NCBI GenBank assembly: GCA_002929055.1 | Contig: PERY01000016.1 | Span: 1-64,000, forward strand | Reading direction: 5' to 3' | DNA: 64,000 nucleotides | Origin: Methylocystis sp. | GTDB taxonomy: Bacteria; Pseudomonadota; Alphaproteobacteria; Rhizobiales; Beijerinckiaceae | In this document: piece after piece, positions 1 through 8,553 of the stretch | Position numbering within the stretch: position 1 is the first letter of the stretch | Layout of the letters: the number at the start of each line of letters is the position of its first letter | Notes under the pieces: model-generated | What the model saw: the letters and a program-made list of their open reading frames with translations, nothing else | What the model was told of the DNA's origin: nothing | Databases searched by the model: none | Made by a program: the position numbers and the translations under genes

Positions 1-239
1 CTGACATAGCGCGGCGCCTTCACGCTGAAGATGAAGCCGTCCGGCGTCTCTTCGCGCCAGCGCGCGAAATTCTCGCGCGACTGCGTGCGGTAGAAGGTGG
101 CGTTGATCTCGATGGAGGAGAGCAGGCGGCTCGCATATTCGAGCTCGCGCTTGTAGGGCAGGTCTTCGGGGTAGAACACCCGGCGCCAGGGCGCATAGTT
201 CCAGCCGCCGACGCCGACATGGATACGCCCCGCCGTCAT
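1..239 (-). CDS. DUF72 (YecE-like) protein, 3' part outside the window
   Basis: Reverse translation from the ATG at 239 gives MTAGRIHVGVGGWNYAPW followed by an FYP segment and an EINATFYR motif. This is the N-terminal signature of the DUF72/YecE family, a TIM-barrel-like fold with no firmly established biochemical role. The frame stays open to base 1, so the gene is cut by the window edge (79 codons visible); this is why the ORF track misses it. An AGGAG Shine-Dalgarno sequence lies about 8 bases upstream of the ATG. It is divergent from the sorbosone dehydrogenase gene at 387, so the 147-base gap probably holds both promoters. Family assignment is secure; function is unknown. Confidence 0.85.
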   Translation of the reverse strand, partial: MTAGRIHVGVGGWNYAPWRRVFYPEDLPYKRELEYASRLLSSIEINATFYRTQSRENFARWREETPDGFIFSVKAPRYV

Positions 240-386
240 CGGCGCTTCTCCTCTTTGCGGAATGGGTGGAGTTAGCGCGCGAGCCGGCAGCGGCGAGCGA
301 GGGGTTGCGCGCACGCCCAATCGCGCCATTTTGGCCAGAGCGGATGATCGATTGTTTGGATGCTAATGCGCAAGGAAGGAAGCATT

Positions 387-1730
387 ATGGCCGTGACGCC
401 ACGTGCGCTTTTATTCACTCTTGCGACGCTCGCGCTGGCCGCCTGCGATCGCGGCCCGGCGCTTCCCGAAAGCGCGGGCTATGGGCCAAACCCGGTGCTT
501 CCCGATCCCGCCGTCACGCCAAGCTGGGCGCCGAATGTGAATGTCGCGACTGCGGTCGGCTGGCCCGCAGGCGAAAAGCCGACGGCTGCGACGGGTCTGG
601 GGGTCAAGGCGTTCGCGAGCGGGCTCGAGCATCCACGCTGGCTCTATGAACTGCCGAACGGCGACATTCTTGCAGCGGAGAGCGATGCGCCGCCCAAGCC
701 GGAAGAGATCGGGGCAGGGGGCCTGCGTGGCTTCGTGGAAGGCATGGTGTTGCGCACGGCCGGTTCGCACGGACAGAGCGCCAATCGCATTTCGCTCCTG
801 CGCGATGCAGACGGCGACGGCGTGGCGGAAACGCGCACCGTTTTCATCGACAAGCTCAACTCGCCCTTTGGCATGGCGCTTGTCGGCGACTGGCTTTACA
901 TCGCCAACGCCGACGCGCTGGTGCGTGCGCCTTACAATGAGGGCGACGCGAAAATCGACGCGGCGCCCGAGAAGGTCGTGGACCTTCCGGCCGGCCGCAA
1001 CCATCACTGGACCAAGAGCCTGATCGCAAGCAAGGACGGTTCGCGGCTTTATGTCGGCGTCGGTTCGAACTCCAATGTCGGCGAAAACGGACTTGGCGAG
1101 GAGACGGATCGCGCTGCGATACTTGAAATCGATCCCGCCACGGGCGCGAAGCGCGTCTTCGCCTCCGGCCTGCGCAACCCCGTGGGAATGGGCTGGAATC
1201 CCCAGACCGGCGCGCTGTGGGTCTCGGTCAATGAGCGCGACGAGATCGGCGACAATCTCGTGCCGGACTACATGACGTCGGTGAAGGAGGGCGGTTTCTA
1301 CGGCTGGCCGTTCAGCTATTGGGGTCAGATCGTCGATCCGCGCGTCGCGCCGCAAAACCTCGAGCTGGTGAAGGCCGCGATCCGGCCCGATTACGGCCTT
1401 GGCGCACACACGGCCTCTCTTGGCTTTACGTTCGTTCAGGAAACGAAGCTGGACCGGTTCCAGAACGGAGCCATCATTTCGCAACATGGCTCATGGAACC
1501 GCACGCCGCGCGTCGGCTATCGCGTGATCTATGTGAAGTTCGAGAATGGCGTCCCGGTGGGCGCGCCGCAGGAAGTGCTCACCGGTTTTCTCAACGGCAG
1601 GGGCGAGGCGCGCGGACGGCCCGTGGGGGTGATCGTGGACCGGCGCGGCGGGCTGCTCGTCGCGGATGACGTCGGCGGCGTGGTGTGGCGAGTCAGCGAG
1701 ATCGCCGAAAGCCGCGCCCAGCTGAAGTAG
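387..1730 (+). CDS. PQQ-type sorbosone/glucose dehydrogenase family lipoprotein
   Basis: Encodes a 447-residue beta-propeller protein of the glucose/sorbosone dehydrogenase family, periplasmic oxidoreductases that usually use pyrroloquinoline quinone. The N-terminus has a signal sequence ending in a lipobox (LALAAC, Cys20), so the mature protein should be lipid-anchored in the periplasm. Propeller motifs are visible: [42 protein letters not shown] and QHGSWNR. The track starts at 360, but ATG 387 is preferred because AAGGAAGGA sits directly in front of it and the signal peptide begins there. It appears to be a single gene, with DUF350 starting 90 bases downstream. The real substrate cannot be read from sequence; the sorbosone label is a family name. 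Confidence 0.85.
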   Translation: MAVTPRALLFTLATLALAACDRGPALPESAGYGPNPVLPDPAVTPSWAPNVNVATAVGWPAGEKPTAATGLGVKAFASGLEHPRWLYELPNGDILAAESDAPPKPEEIGAGGLRGFVEGMVLRTAGSHGQSANRISLLRDADGDGVAETRTVFIDKLNSPFGMALVGDWLYIANADALVRAPYNEGDAKIDAAPEKVVDLPAGRNHHWTKSLIASKDGSRLYVGVGSNSNVGENGLGEETDRAAILEIDPATGAKRVFASGLRNPVGMGWNPQTGALWVSVNERDEIGDNLVPDYMTSVKEGGFYGWPFSYWGQIVDPRVAPQNLELVKAAIRPDYGLGAHTASLGFTFVQETKLDRFQNGAIISQHGSWNRTPRVGYRVIYVKFENGVPVGAPQEVLTGFLNGRGEARGRPVGVIVDRRGGLLVADDVGGVVWRVSEIAESRAQLK

Positions 1731-1819
1731 GGCCGTTCCCCGGGCGCCTGCAGGCGTCTGCAAAAGCGTCGCCCAGCTTATGCTATTATCCCCGCGACTC
1801 AGCGGGGAGACACGTTTCC

Positions 1820-2224
1820 GTGCCAGACTTCTTCTTCGGCCTATTCGCCTTCGCCGTCTATTTCGCCGGCGCTATCGGTTTCTGCGCCGTCTTCTGCCTT
1901 CTCTACACGCGCGTGACGCGGCACGATGAGTTCCGCCTGATCACGGAAGAGCAGAACGCCTCGGCGGCCATCGCCTTTGGCGGCAGCCTGCTCGGCTTCG
2001 CAATCGCGCTCGCAGGAGCGGTCCACCATACCGGCTCCGTCCCGGAATTCGTGATGTGGGGCGCGGTCGCGCTCGTGACGCAGATCATCGCTTATGGCCT
2101 CGCGCGGCTTGCCCATCCCGGCCTTTCCGCCGCGATCGAGGAGAATGCGCTCGGCGCGGCGATCTGGGTCGCGGCGGTGTCCGTTTCGGCGGGACTGCTG
2201 AGCGCCGCCTGCATGAGTCCGTGA
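1820..2224 (+). CDS. DUF350 (YjfL-like) inner-membrane protein
   Basis: A 134-residue protein with about four hydrophobic helices (FFFGLFAFAVYFAGAIGF, the AIAFGGSLLGFAIAL region, MWGAVALVTQIIAYGL and a C-terminal helix), matching the DUF350/YjfL family. The GTG at 1820 is the likely start: a GGGGAG ribosome site lies about ten bases before it, and the longer track ORF would overlap the previous gene. It is followed after four bases by a small membrane-protein gene and then by a glutathionylspermidine-synthase-like gene. The order resembles the enterobacterial yjfL-yjfM-yjfC and ygiB-ygiC loci. Its molecular function is unknown. Confidence 0.8.
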   Translation: MPDFFFGLFAFAVYFAGAIGFCAVFCLLYTRVTRHDEFRLITEEQNASAAIAFGGSLLGFAIALAGAVHHTGSVPEFVMWGAVALVTQIIAYGLARLAHPGLSAAIEENALGAAIWVAAVSVSAGLLSAACMSP

Positions 2225-2228
2225 CGCC

Positions 2229-2609
2229 ATGACGGAAGAGAAGCCCAAAAGTCCCGAGAAGAAATTCGGCAAGCGCAGCCCGCCTCCTGTCGTCACTCAC
2301 AAGCCCAAAAGGCCAGGCGCGCCGCCGGTTGGCGGGCAGAAGCGCTCGCTCGCCATCTCTCTCGCCGTGATGGGCTCTCTCGCGCTTCTTGGCTATGAAG
2401 CCATCGACTGGCTGGACAAGAAGCTCAACTGCGAACCCGATCCCGCCAACCCGGAAGAGTTGATCTGCAAGCATCGCGGCAGCGGCGGGTCGTCTTATCA
2501 CCGTTCACGCAGCAGTTGGTACGGGGGCGGCGGCTCCGGTTCGAGTCATGGCTCGTATTTTGGCGGCTTTGGGCATTCGGGCGGCGGTTACCACTTTGGC
2601 GGCGGGTGA
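2229..2609 (+). CDS. Small single-pass membrane protein with Gly/Ser/His-rich tail (DUF1190-like position)
   Basis: A 126-residue protein with a basic, proline-rich cytoplasmic start, one transmembrane helix (LAISLAVMGSLALLGYEAI, about residues 38-56), two cysteines (LNCEPD and LICKH) and a low-complexity tail rich in Gly, Ser, Tyr and His that ends GYHFGGG. The tail resembles those of DUF1190 (YgiB/YjfM) proteins, which also precede a glutathionylspermidine-synthase-like gene in enterobacteria. Family assignment rests on context and composition, not on a clear domain match. Its stop codon overlaps the next start (GTGATGA), implying translational coupling. Confidence 0.7.
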   Translation: MTEEKPKSPEKKFGKRSPPPVVTHKPKRPGAPPVGGQKRSLAISLAVMGSLALLGYEAIDWLDKKLNCEPDPANPEELICKHRGSGGSSYHRSRSSWYGGGGSGSSHGSYFGGFGHSGGGYHFGGG

Positions 2610-3772
2610 TGAAGCGGGAAAGCTCCACGCCGCGGCCAAACGTAGAGAAGCATTTCGACGAGATCGGATTCACCTACGCTCATATCGACGGCGTAGCCTA
2701 TTGGGACGAGAGCGCGCGCTATGTCTTCACTATTCGTGAGATCGAAGAGGACATTGAAGCCGCGGCGAGCGAAATCGACGCCATGTGCCTCGAAATCGTC
2801 AGCCGCATCGTCGCAAGCGAGGAGATGCTGGATCGCCTCCGCGTCCCCCAACACGGCCGGAATCTCATCGTCGAAAGCTGGAAGAAGCGTGACCCCTCGC
2901 TCTACGGGCGTTTCGATTTCGCCTATGACGGCGAGGGGCCGGCGAAGCTTCTCGAATACAACGCCGATACGCCGACGAGCCTTTACGAGTCCGCTGTGGT
3001 GCAATGGCACTGGCTGGAGCATCAAATCGAAAGCGGCGGTCTGCCGCATCACGCCGACCAGTTCAATTCGCTGCACGACAGGCTGATCGCCCGGTTTGCG
3101 GAGATCGCCCCCGAGAGTTTCGTTCACTTCGCTGCAATGAGTCAAAGCGCAGAAGATTTCGGCACAGCCGCCTACCTTGCCGATTGCGCGGTGCAGGCCA
3201 AATGTGCGGCGGCGATTCTCGACGTGAATGACATCGGGCTCAACGGCGCGCAGTTCTGCGACCGGAATGGGCGCAACATCGAGACGCTATTCAAGCTCTA
3301 TCCCTGGGAGTGGATGTTCGCCGACGCGTTCTCCCACTCCCCTGCGATGCGCGTCACGCGCTTCCTGGAGCCGGCGTGGAAGGCCGTGCTCTCGAACAAG
3401 GGCATGCTGGCGCTACTTTGGGAGATGGCTCCGGGCCATCCTAACCTGCTCGAATGCTATTTCGCCGACGACCCGCGCGCCGCCTCTTTGGGAGAGAGCT
3501 ACGCCAAGAAGCCGCTCTACTCACGCGAGGGCGCAAATGTCCTTTTGGTGAAGGACGGGCGCGCCGTCGCCAGCGCGCCCGGAGAATACGGGGTCGAGGG
3601 GTATGTGCGGCAGGCGCTGCACCTGCTGCCGCGCTTCGATCGGCGCTACCCTGTTCTCGGCGCCTGGATTGTCGGCGGCGTCCCGGCGGGGCTGGGCATA
3701 AGGGAGGATGCGTCGCCGCTGACCTCCAACAGCTCGCGTTTCGTCCCGCATTGCATCGTGGATCAAGTCTAG
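2609..3772 (+). CDS. Glutathionylspermidine synthase-like ATP-grasp ligase (YgiC/YjfC family)
   Basis: A 387-residue protein matching the C-terminal synthetase domain of glutathionylspermidine synthase. Visible motifs include GRFDFAYDGEGPAKLLEYN and the following ADTPTSLYE, DVNDIGLNG, and the late ATP-grasp segment LYSREGANVLLV. E. coli YgiC and YjfC are about the same length and lack the amidase domain of true GspSA, so peptide-polyamine ligation is only an inference. ATG 2609 overlaps the upstream TGA; the track start at 2516 would lie deep inside the preceding gene. It forms the last gene of a three-gene DUF350 / membrane protein / ligase cassette and overlaps the convergent gene at 3769 by four bases. 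Confidence 0.85.
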   Translation: MKRESSTPRPNVEKHFDEIGFTYAHIDGVAYWDESARYVFTIREIEEDIEAAASEIDAMCLEIVSRIVASEEMLDRLRVPQHGRNLIVESWKKRDPSLYGRFDFAYDGEGPAKLLEYNADTPTSLYESAVVQWHWLEHQIESGGLPHHADQFNSLHDRLIARFAEIAPESFVHFAAMSQSAEDFGTAAYLADCAVQAKCAAAILDVNDIGLNGAQFCDRNGRNIETLFKLYPWEWMFADAFSHSPAMRVTRFLEPAWKAVLSNKGMLALLWEMAPGHPNLLECYFADDPRAASLGESYAKKPLYSREGANVLLVKDGRAVASAPGEYGVEGYVRQALHLLPRFDRRYPVLGAWIVGGVPAGLGIREDASPLTSNSSRFVPHCIVDQV

Positions 3773-4473
3773 AAGCGGACCGAGTGCTGGGTCTTGGGCT
3801 CGGGGTCCACCCATTCCTCGATCTCGGTGAGGAAATTCATGCGGTTCTTCGTCAGGAACTCCGCGAGCCGGCTCTCGATGCGATCACGCAGGGCGAAGTC
3901 CGGCCTGTAGGTGAGGCGCGACCAGGGAAGGACTGGCGGCTCCAGCGTGACGGCGGCAAGAAACTCGTCCGTCTTCGTTTCGTCGTCGCCTGTTCGTCCG
4001 GCATGTGCGAAGGCGACCCAAAGAGGGGAGAAGTCCTTCTCGCCGACCCAGAAACCCCAGCCGTAATCTTCGGGAAGCGGCTCGCCTATTTCCGCCACGC
4101 CGCCTTCGGTCTCCGCGAGATAGCTGATGAAGTCCTCGGTGAAGCGCTTGCCCGGGTGGCCGTGGGGATTCAGTTCGCCGCTCGAGTCGTCGAGATAGCG
4201 GCCAGTAGCCAGCTCGAAGACGCGGCCCGGGTTGTGGTCCTTCGACAGAAGCAACGTCAGCCGCACGTTGGCCACGGATATCAGTATGGCGAGCATGGCC
4301 CACGGAACGAGCAACTCTTCCTCGGGAATGAACTCGTACATTGCGAGAGAGGGGTCGAGCACGACCGCGACCCCCGTGAGCACGGCGAGCGGCATAAGCA
4401 GTATCAGTCCGGATAGCAGGGGCCCTGAGAGCAGCCCGACGAGAACATCCCAGATCAATTGGCCGCGCATCAT
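3769..4473 (-). CDS. Uncharacterised membrane-anchored protein
   Basis: A 234-residue protein I do not recognise. It begins with two hydrophobic helices (WDVLVGLLSGPLLSGLILL continuing into AVLTGVAVVL, and VPWAMLAILISVANVRLTLL) followed by a soluble, acidic, tryptophan-rich domain of about 150 residues (PLPEDYGWGFWVGEKDF, PWSRLTYRPDF). No catalytic motif is evident. A GGAG site about ten bases upstream supports the ATG at 4473. It converges on and overlaps by four bases the glutathionylspermidine-synthase-like gene. Confidence 0.7.
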   Translation of the reverse strand: MMRGQLIWDVLVGLLSGPLLSGLILLMPLAVLTGVAVVLDPSLAMYEFIPEEELLVPWAMLAILISVANVRLTLLLSKDHNPGRVFELATGRYLDDSSGELNPHGHPGKRFTEDFISYLAETEGGVAEIGEPLPEDYGWGFWVGEKDFSPLWVAFAHAGRTGDDETKTDEFLAAVTLEPPVLPWSRLTYRPDFALRDRIESRLAEFLTKNRMNFLTEIEEWVDPEPKTQHSVRF

Positions 4474-4666
4474 CCGAACGCGTCTCCACGGTGAGGTTGC
4501 CCGAACCGAAGACTAAGCAAAATCCCGGCCCGTGAGAAGCCTCGACGCCAGTCCGGCCCTCTCAATCGCTAAATAAGAACCTTTTCCGCAGAAGCTATCG
4601 ACGTCGCCAGCGGCTGGCCGGGCTGGGCCTGTCTGAGCTAGAGTTCTCTTGCTGGTTTATTGGGCG

Positions 4667-5743
4667 ATGACGATGGGCCTTTGGTCTTTCCTGAATCCGA
4701 AACGCAGGCGCGAGGGCGAGGCCGATCCGCTGAACCCGATGGCTGACGCGATCTGCGCCAATTTGCGGATGCTGGGCCTGTTCGTCGATTGCAAGGGCTA
4801 CGGGTCCGGATTTCGGGAAATAAGGGCGTCGACTTCCGCCAGCTTGATCACGACGCCGCACGCCGCAGAGGCCTCAGGCGTTGCGCTTCTGCTCGCCAGC
4901 GGATTCGACCCGCCAGCGCTCGTCTTCGAGCAGATCAATTCAACCGAGCGGGGCCTGGGCCGGCAGATGGTCGGCGCCGTGATCGCGGGTTTGGCTGTGC
5001 GTCCCGGCCTGCTTGGGCGGGTCAAAGTGAACGATCTCTCACCTCTCCAGAGCGACGGGCGGCGCTGGTGGCAGCATATCGCGGATGCTTACCCAGACCT
5101 CGAATGGCGCATCACACATGACCCGGACGACACCCATTGGCCCGCGACGGCCCGGACTGGCGCGGTCGCTGATCCCGGGCTCACCCCCGACTTCATCGAA
5201 AAGAACCAAAAGCTTCAGTCTCTGGCGCGCATTTTCGGCCATGACCCGGATTGCGTGACGCTCAGCCTCGAGAAAAAGACGTTCGATTATCTTGGTCAGC
5301 GTTTCACCTCCGAAGGCGAAGCGACCCCCGACGGGCGCGTGACGATCTATTACGATCCGCAGATGAGCGATGCGCGGCTCGCCTGCTGTCTGGCGCATGA
5401 GCTTCAGCATCTGCGCTATTTCGCCGTGCGCCACGCCTTTCAAGCCGAGCCGCCCGAGGGGCCGCTTCGCAGCCGTTTCGCGCGCTTCACGCCGGAGCTT
5501 CTCGCCGGGCAGGGCGGCGTGTCCAATTATTCGAATGAACATTGGGACGCCTGGAAGGGGGCGGGTTTGCCGCAGCTTTTTTCCGACGAACTCGGGGAGG
5601 GCGGGAGCGAGCCGATCAATGAGACGATCGCCGAGGTCGCCAAAGCGCTCTACAATTGGGGACCGGATGTGCGGATCAATCCGATCTGGCGCGAGCTGCG
5701 GGAAGAGATCGACGCGGCATACAAGACGCTCGCGGGCGAATGA
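4667..5743 (+). CDS. Uncharacterised protein with HELQH putative zinc-protease motif
   Basis: About 358 residues. The middle contains VTIYYDPQMSD followed by LACCLAHELQHLRYF; the HELQH (about residue 244) fits the HExxH consensus of zinc metallopeptidases, with several downstream acidic residues (DELGEGGSEPINETIAE) that could give the third ligand. The N-terminal third (FEQINSTERGLGRQM) looks like a separate alpha/beta region. I know no named family for it. The start is uncertain: the track uses TTG 4649, while ATG 4667 and 4673 are in frame and none has a strong ribosome site. Its stop abuts the convergent DUF3147 gene. Peptidase activity is inferred from the motif only. Confidence 0.7.
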   Translation: MTMGLWSFLNPKRRREGEADPLNPMADAICANLRMLGLFVDCKGYGSGFREIRASTSASLITTPHAAEASGVALLLASGFDPPALVFEQINSTERGLGRQMVGAVIAGLAVRPGLLGRVKVNDLSPLQSDGRRWWQHIADAYPDLEWRITHDPDDTHWPATARTGAVADPGLTPDFIEKNQKLQSLARIFGHDPDCVTLSLEKKTFDYLGQRFTSEGEATPDGRVTIYYDPQMSDARLACCLAHELQHLRYFAVRHAFQAEPPEGPLRSRFARFTPELLAGQGGVSNYSNEHWDAWKGAGLPQLFSDELGEGGSEPINETIAEVAKALYNWGPDVRINPIWRELREEIDAAYKTLAGE

Positions 5744-6094
5744 TCAAAGCTCGACGCCCATGCGACGCAGCAGCGGCGTCATCAGCAGATAGGCGGCCGC
5801 CGTCGCGGCGATGGAGACGCCGAGGCTCGTCCAGAATCCCAAGCCGTGCCGCAACAGGAAGGGCAGCATCGGGAAGAGTACGAGCGAAGGAATGATCAGC
5901 CAGAATATCTGTCCCGAAAGCGCGCCGATCGATTCGGCTTCAGCGCCTTCCAGCCGCAGCCATATGAAGGCCAGCAGCGATGTGAGGGGCAAAGACGCGA
6001 CAAAGGCCGCAAACCCGGTGGATCGCTTGGCGATTTCCGACACCGCGACGATCACGAGAGCAGAGACGCCGACTTTGACAATGTAATAGAGCAT
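5744..6094 (-). CDS. DUF3147 family membrane protein
   Basis: A 116-residue integral membrane protein with about four helices (IVKVGVSALVIVAVSEIA, FVASLPLTSLLAFIWL, IFWLIIPSLVLFPMLPFLL, LGVSIAATAAAYLLM). The spacing and the SEIAKRS and LPLTSLLAF segments match the DUF3147 family. No function is known for the family. It ends directly next to the stop of the convergent HELQH gene, and the downstream desaturase is on the same strand but upstream in transcription order. Confidence 0.75.
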   Translation of the reverse strand: MLYYIVKVGVSALVIVAVSEIAKRSTGFAAFVASLPLTSLLAFIWLRLEGAEAESIGALSGQIFWLIIPSLVLFPMLPFLLRHGLGFWTSLGVSIAATAAAYLLMTPLLRRMGVEL

Positions 6095-6150
6095 TGCGAT
6101 TCCGTTGCGGAGAGGCGAAGGCGCGCAGGCGACCTTCGCCCCTTCCGAAA

Positions 6151-7242
6151 TCAGGCTTTCGCTGCTTCGCTCAGCGTATTCAGAACCGCGAACATGGCTT
6201 CACGGTTGTTCAACTCCTCATAGGAGTATCCGCATTCGCGCATCGCCTTGCGAGTCGCATCCCGCATCCGGCTCAAATTCGTGCGCGACATCGTCGGGAA
6301 CATGTGATGTTCGATCTGGCTGTTGAGCCCGCCGGTCAGCCAATCGCAGAAGCGCGACGTCGTTGTATTGCGGGTCGAGCGCGCCTGACGATCATAGAAG
6401 CCGTTGGCTTCGCTCGCGTCGTAGACTTCCATGCCCGTGTGGTTGAGCACGAAGACGAAGGCGAGGATGAAGCCGCCGAGCAACTGCGCCGACAGGAACC
6501 AGAGCCAGCCGGTCCAGGCCGGTCCCGGCGTCAGGAAGCCGGCGAGCGTCATGCCGACGATCCAGTGGATGACGCAGAGCGCGCCCTCGAGGTTCTTGCC
6601 CTTGCGGAACGCTGTCTCGATGCTCTGCCAGCTCCAGTTGAAGCGGGCCATCGTCAGCAACGGGAAGAACAGCGGCACCTGAAAGCGCGGCATCAAGTGC
6701 GACATCAGCTTATCGAAGGCCGTCTTGCGGGCCGTTGTATTGTAATCGGTCAAGGCCTTGTCCCAGACGATCCACGGCACCGAGTCGATGTCGCCGTCGA
6801 TAGGCGACAGCACGCCTTCCTCGCTCTTGCGGCAGGCGTTGGGGAATGCGTGATGCAATTCATGCTTCTCGACCCACCAGGTCGATCCGAAGCCCTGGAA
6901 GAGCGACACGGCGTTGAGCATGAAGCGCGGCTTTGCGTCGTCGCGCGGCCCCCACTGGTTGTGGGCGACGTCGTGGCCGAGATAGGCGGTGCGCGGATAG
7001 TGGACGCCGAGGATGATCGCTCCGGCCGCAGCGGCGATTCCGCCCTGGGTCAGAAGGGCGAAAGACAGCGTGGGCACACCGACGAGCTCGACGCAGCGAA
7101 GCGCCTGCTCCCAGACGGGGACATTGAAATAGCCCCTTTCGCGCGCTTCTGTTTTCAGCGTCGCCATGCGCTGGGCCAGCGCCCTTGGGTCCGGACCGGG
7201 CAAGTCAAGGCTTCCGGAAGCCGCTTCGATCGTGTCGCTCAA
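6151..7242 (-). CDS. Membrane fatty acid desaturase
   Basis: A membrane desaturase with the three histidine boxes that bind the di-iron centre: GHDVAHNQ, HELHH and QIEHH, in the expected order and separated by hydrophobic segments (LGGFILAFVFVLNHTGMEV just before the third box region). QIEHH is characteristic of the front-end/acyl-lipid and related desaturase subfamily rather than of stearoyl-ACP desaturases. The track begins at a TTG at 7296, but an in-frame TTG at 7242 has a GGGGA site five bases upstream and gives 363 residues; neither is certain. Substrate and position of the double bond cannot be told from sequence. It acts on membrane lipids or acyl chains in the inner membrane. Confidence 0.88.
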   Translation of the reverse strand: MSDTIEAASGSLDLPGPDPRALAQRMATLKTEARERGYFNVPVWEQALRCVELVGVPTLSFALLTQGGIAAAAGAIILGVHYPRTAYLGHDVAHNQWGPRDDAKPRFMLNAVSLFQGFGSTWWVEKHELHHAFPNACRKSEEGVLSPIDGDIDSVPWIVWDKALTDYNTTARKTAFDKLMSHLMPRFQVPLFFPLLTMARFNWSWQSIETAFRKGKNLEGALCVIHWIVGMTLAGFLTPGPAWTGWLWFLSAQLLGGFILAFVFVLNHTGMEVYDASEANGFYDRQARSTRNTTTSRFCDWLTGGLNSQIEHHMFPTMSRTNLSRMRDATRKAMRECGYSYEELNNREAMFAVLNTLSEAAKA

Positions 7243-7668
7243 TGTTTCCCCGCAGCGCCAAGGCTTGGCTTGTTTTTGTTTGCCGCAGCGACTCAATCGT
7301 CTATAGCCGCGCTCTTGTCAATTCGTTCTTACACGGCAAAATGAACCGGTTTATGTAAGTAAAACGTGGAAGCGGAAAGCGGTGCAGCAGAGCGATATCG
7401 AGGGGTCCGGTTTTCGATGCGCAATTTAGGTGAAAACCCAAAGAAACTGGGCTGCTTTCCTGCCTTTTGCAGCGCAGCGGCGGAGTAGAGCGCGCCCGAT
7501 GGCGCGCGGCTCCCAGATTCACGTAACGGAGCGCGTCCTGCCCCGGGAGGGGCCCCGCTCCCCAAGCTATCGCTCTCCCTCGCCTTTCGCGTCCGCCTGT
7601 GCTAACCGAAGCGCCTCCCCCAGAGGGGACAAGAAAAACCGGGCTGGTAAACGCAAGGGTCGGCGAGA
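7243..7668. other. Non-coding gap between divergent genes
   Basis: About 370-430 bases between the desaturase start (which of two TTG codons is used changes the length) and the YfgM-like gene. The ORFs drawn here are short, low in coding character and lack ribosome sites. The region is relatively AT-rich near 7310-7360 (AAAATGAACCGGTTTATG) and should contain both divergent promoters, but I cannot point to a convincing -35/-10 pair. No tRNA or other RNA structure was recognised. Confidence 0.5.
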
Positions 7669-8454
7669 ATGTCGGATATTTTCAACGAGGTCGACGAAGA
7701 CGTCCGTCGGGACAAGGCCGCCGAATTCTGGCAGCGTTATCAGACGCCGATCTTCGTCATCGCCTTCCTCATCGTCGCGGCGACGGGGGCGTGGAGCTAT
7801 TATCAGGACAAGCGCCTGAAAGCGGCCGAGTCGGCCAACTCCCAATTCATGGCCGCCGTGGCGCTCGCCGAAGAGGGCAAGAACGCCGAGGCCGCCGCCG
7901 CATTCGACGCCATCGCCAAGGACGCCCCCAAGGGTTACGCCGGCCTCGCGCGCATTCGCGCCGCAGAGGCGCGCCCGGACAAGAAGCAGGCGCTGGCCGA
8001 GCTCAACGCCATCGGCGAGGACGCCAGCGTCGACAAGCTGACGCAGCAAGTCGCCATGCTACGCGCTGCGCTGCTCGTGCTCGAGAGCGGCGACCGCGAG
8101 AAGTTCGAGCGCGCGCTGGGGCCGATGATGACCTCGGATGGCTCCTTCCGCTTCTCCGCCCAGGAATGGAACGGCCTCGACGCGCTGTTCAACGACGATT
8201 TCGACGAGGCCGAGCGCGTTTTCGAGCAGGTGCTCAACAACGGCGACGCGCCACAGTCCATGCGCCAGCGGGCTTCCGCTTATAAGGGCCTGCTGCACGC
8301 GAGGCGCGGACCGAAGCCGGCTCCCGGAGCGGCGGCGGCCGGCGGCGCCGGCAAGGCCGGCGGCAAGATCGAGGTCGTGCCGGTCATCGAACCGGAGTCG
8401 GGCGGCGAAATGCCGGCGGGGTCCGCGCCGTTCGATGCGGCGCCCGCCAAGTAG
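7669..8454 (+). CDS. YfgM-like ancillary translocon protein (TPR_21 family)
   Basis: A 261-residue protein: cytoplasmic N-terminus, one membrane helix (FVIAFLIVAATGAWSYY, about residues 29-45), then a periplasmic helical domain with TPR-like repeats (FMAAVALAEEGKNAEAAAAF) and an Ala/Gly/Pro-rich tail ending DAAPAK. This matches the TPR_21/YfgM family. E. coli YfgM is an accessory partner of SecYEG and of periplasmic chaperones. It sits just upstream of der, as yfgM does in enterobacteria (there with bamB between them). Function is transferred from the family. Confidence 0.8.
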   Translation: MSDIFNEVDEDVRRDKAAEFWQRYQTPIFVIAFLIVAATGAWSYYQDKRLKAAESANSQFMAAVALAEEGKNAEAAAAFDAIAKDAPKGYAGLARIRAAEARPDKKQALAELNAIGEDASVDKLTQQVAMLRAALLVLESGDREKFERALGPMMTSDGSFRFSAQEWNGLDALFNDDFDEAERVFEQVLNNGDAPQSMRQRASAYKGLLHARRGPKPAPGAAAAGGAGKAGGKIEVVPVIEPESGGEMPAGSAPFDAAPAK

Positions 8455-8484
8455 CTGGCGCGTCCAGGATAGCCTATTTTGCAG

Positions 8485-8509
8485 AACCCTCTCCCGCCGG
8501 GAGAGGGTT
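8485..8509. repeat. Perfect GC-rich palindrome (dispersed REP-like element)
   Basis: AACCCTCTCCCG and CGGGAGAGGGTT form perfect 12-base arms separated by one base, placed between the yfgM-like gene and der. The core CTCTCCCGC/GCGGGAGAG recurs near 14.15, 21.7, 24.2 and 25.3 kb, so this is a dispersed element rather than a gene-specific site. It lacks a clear T-run, so terminator activity is doubtful. Confidence 0.75.
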
Positions 8510-8553
8510 TCGCGTTACGAGAGGGGCGCGCAAGCGCTTTCCGAAAGTCGCTC

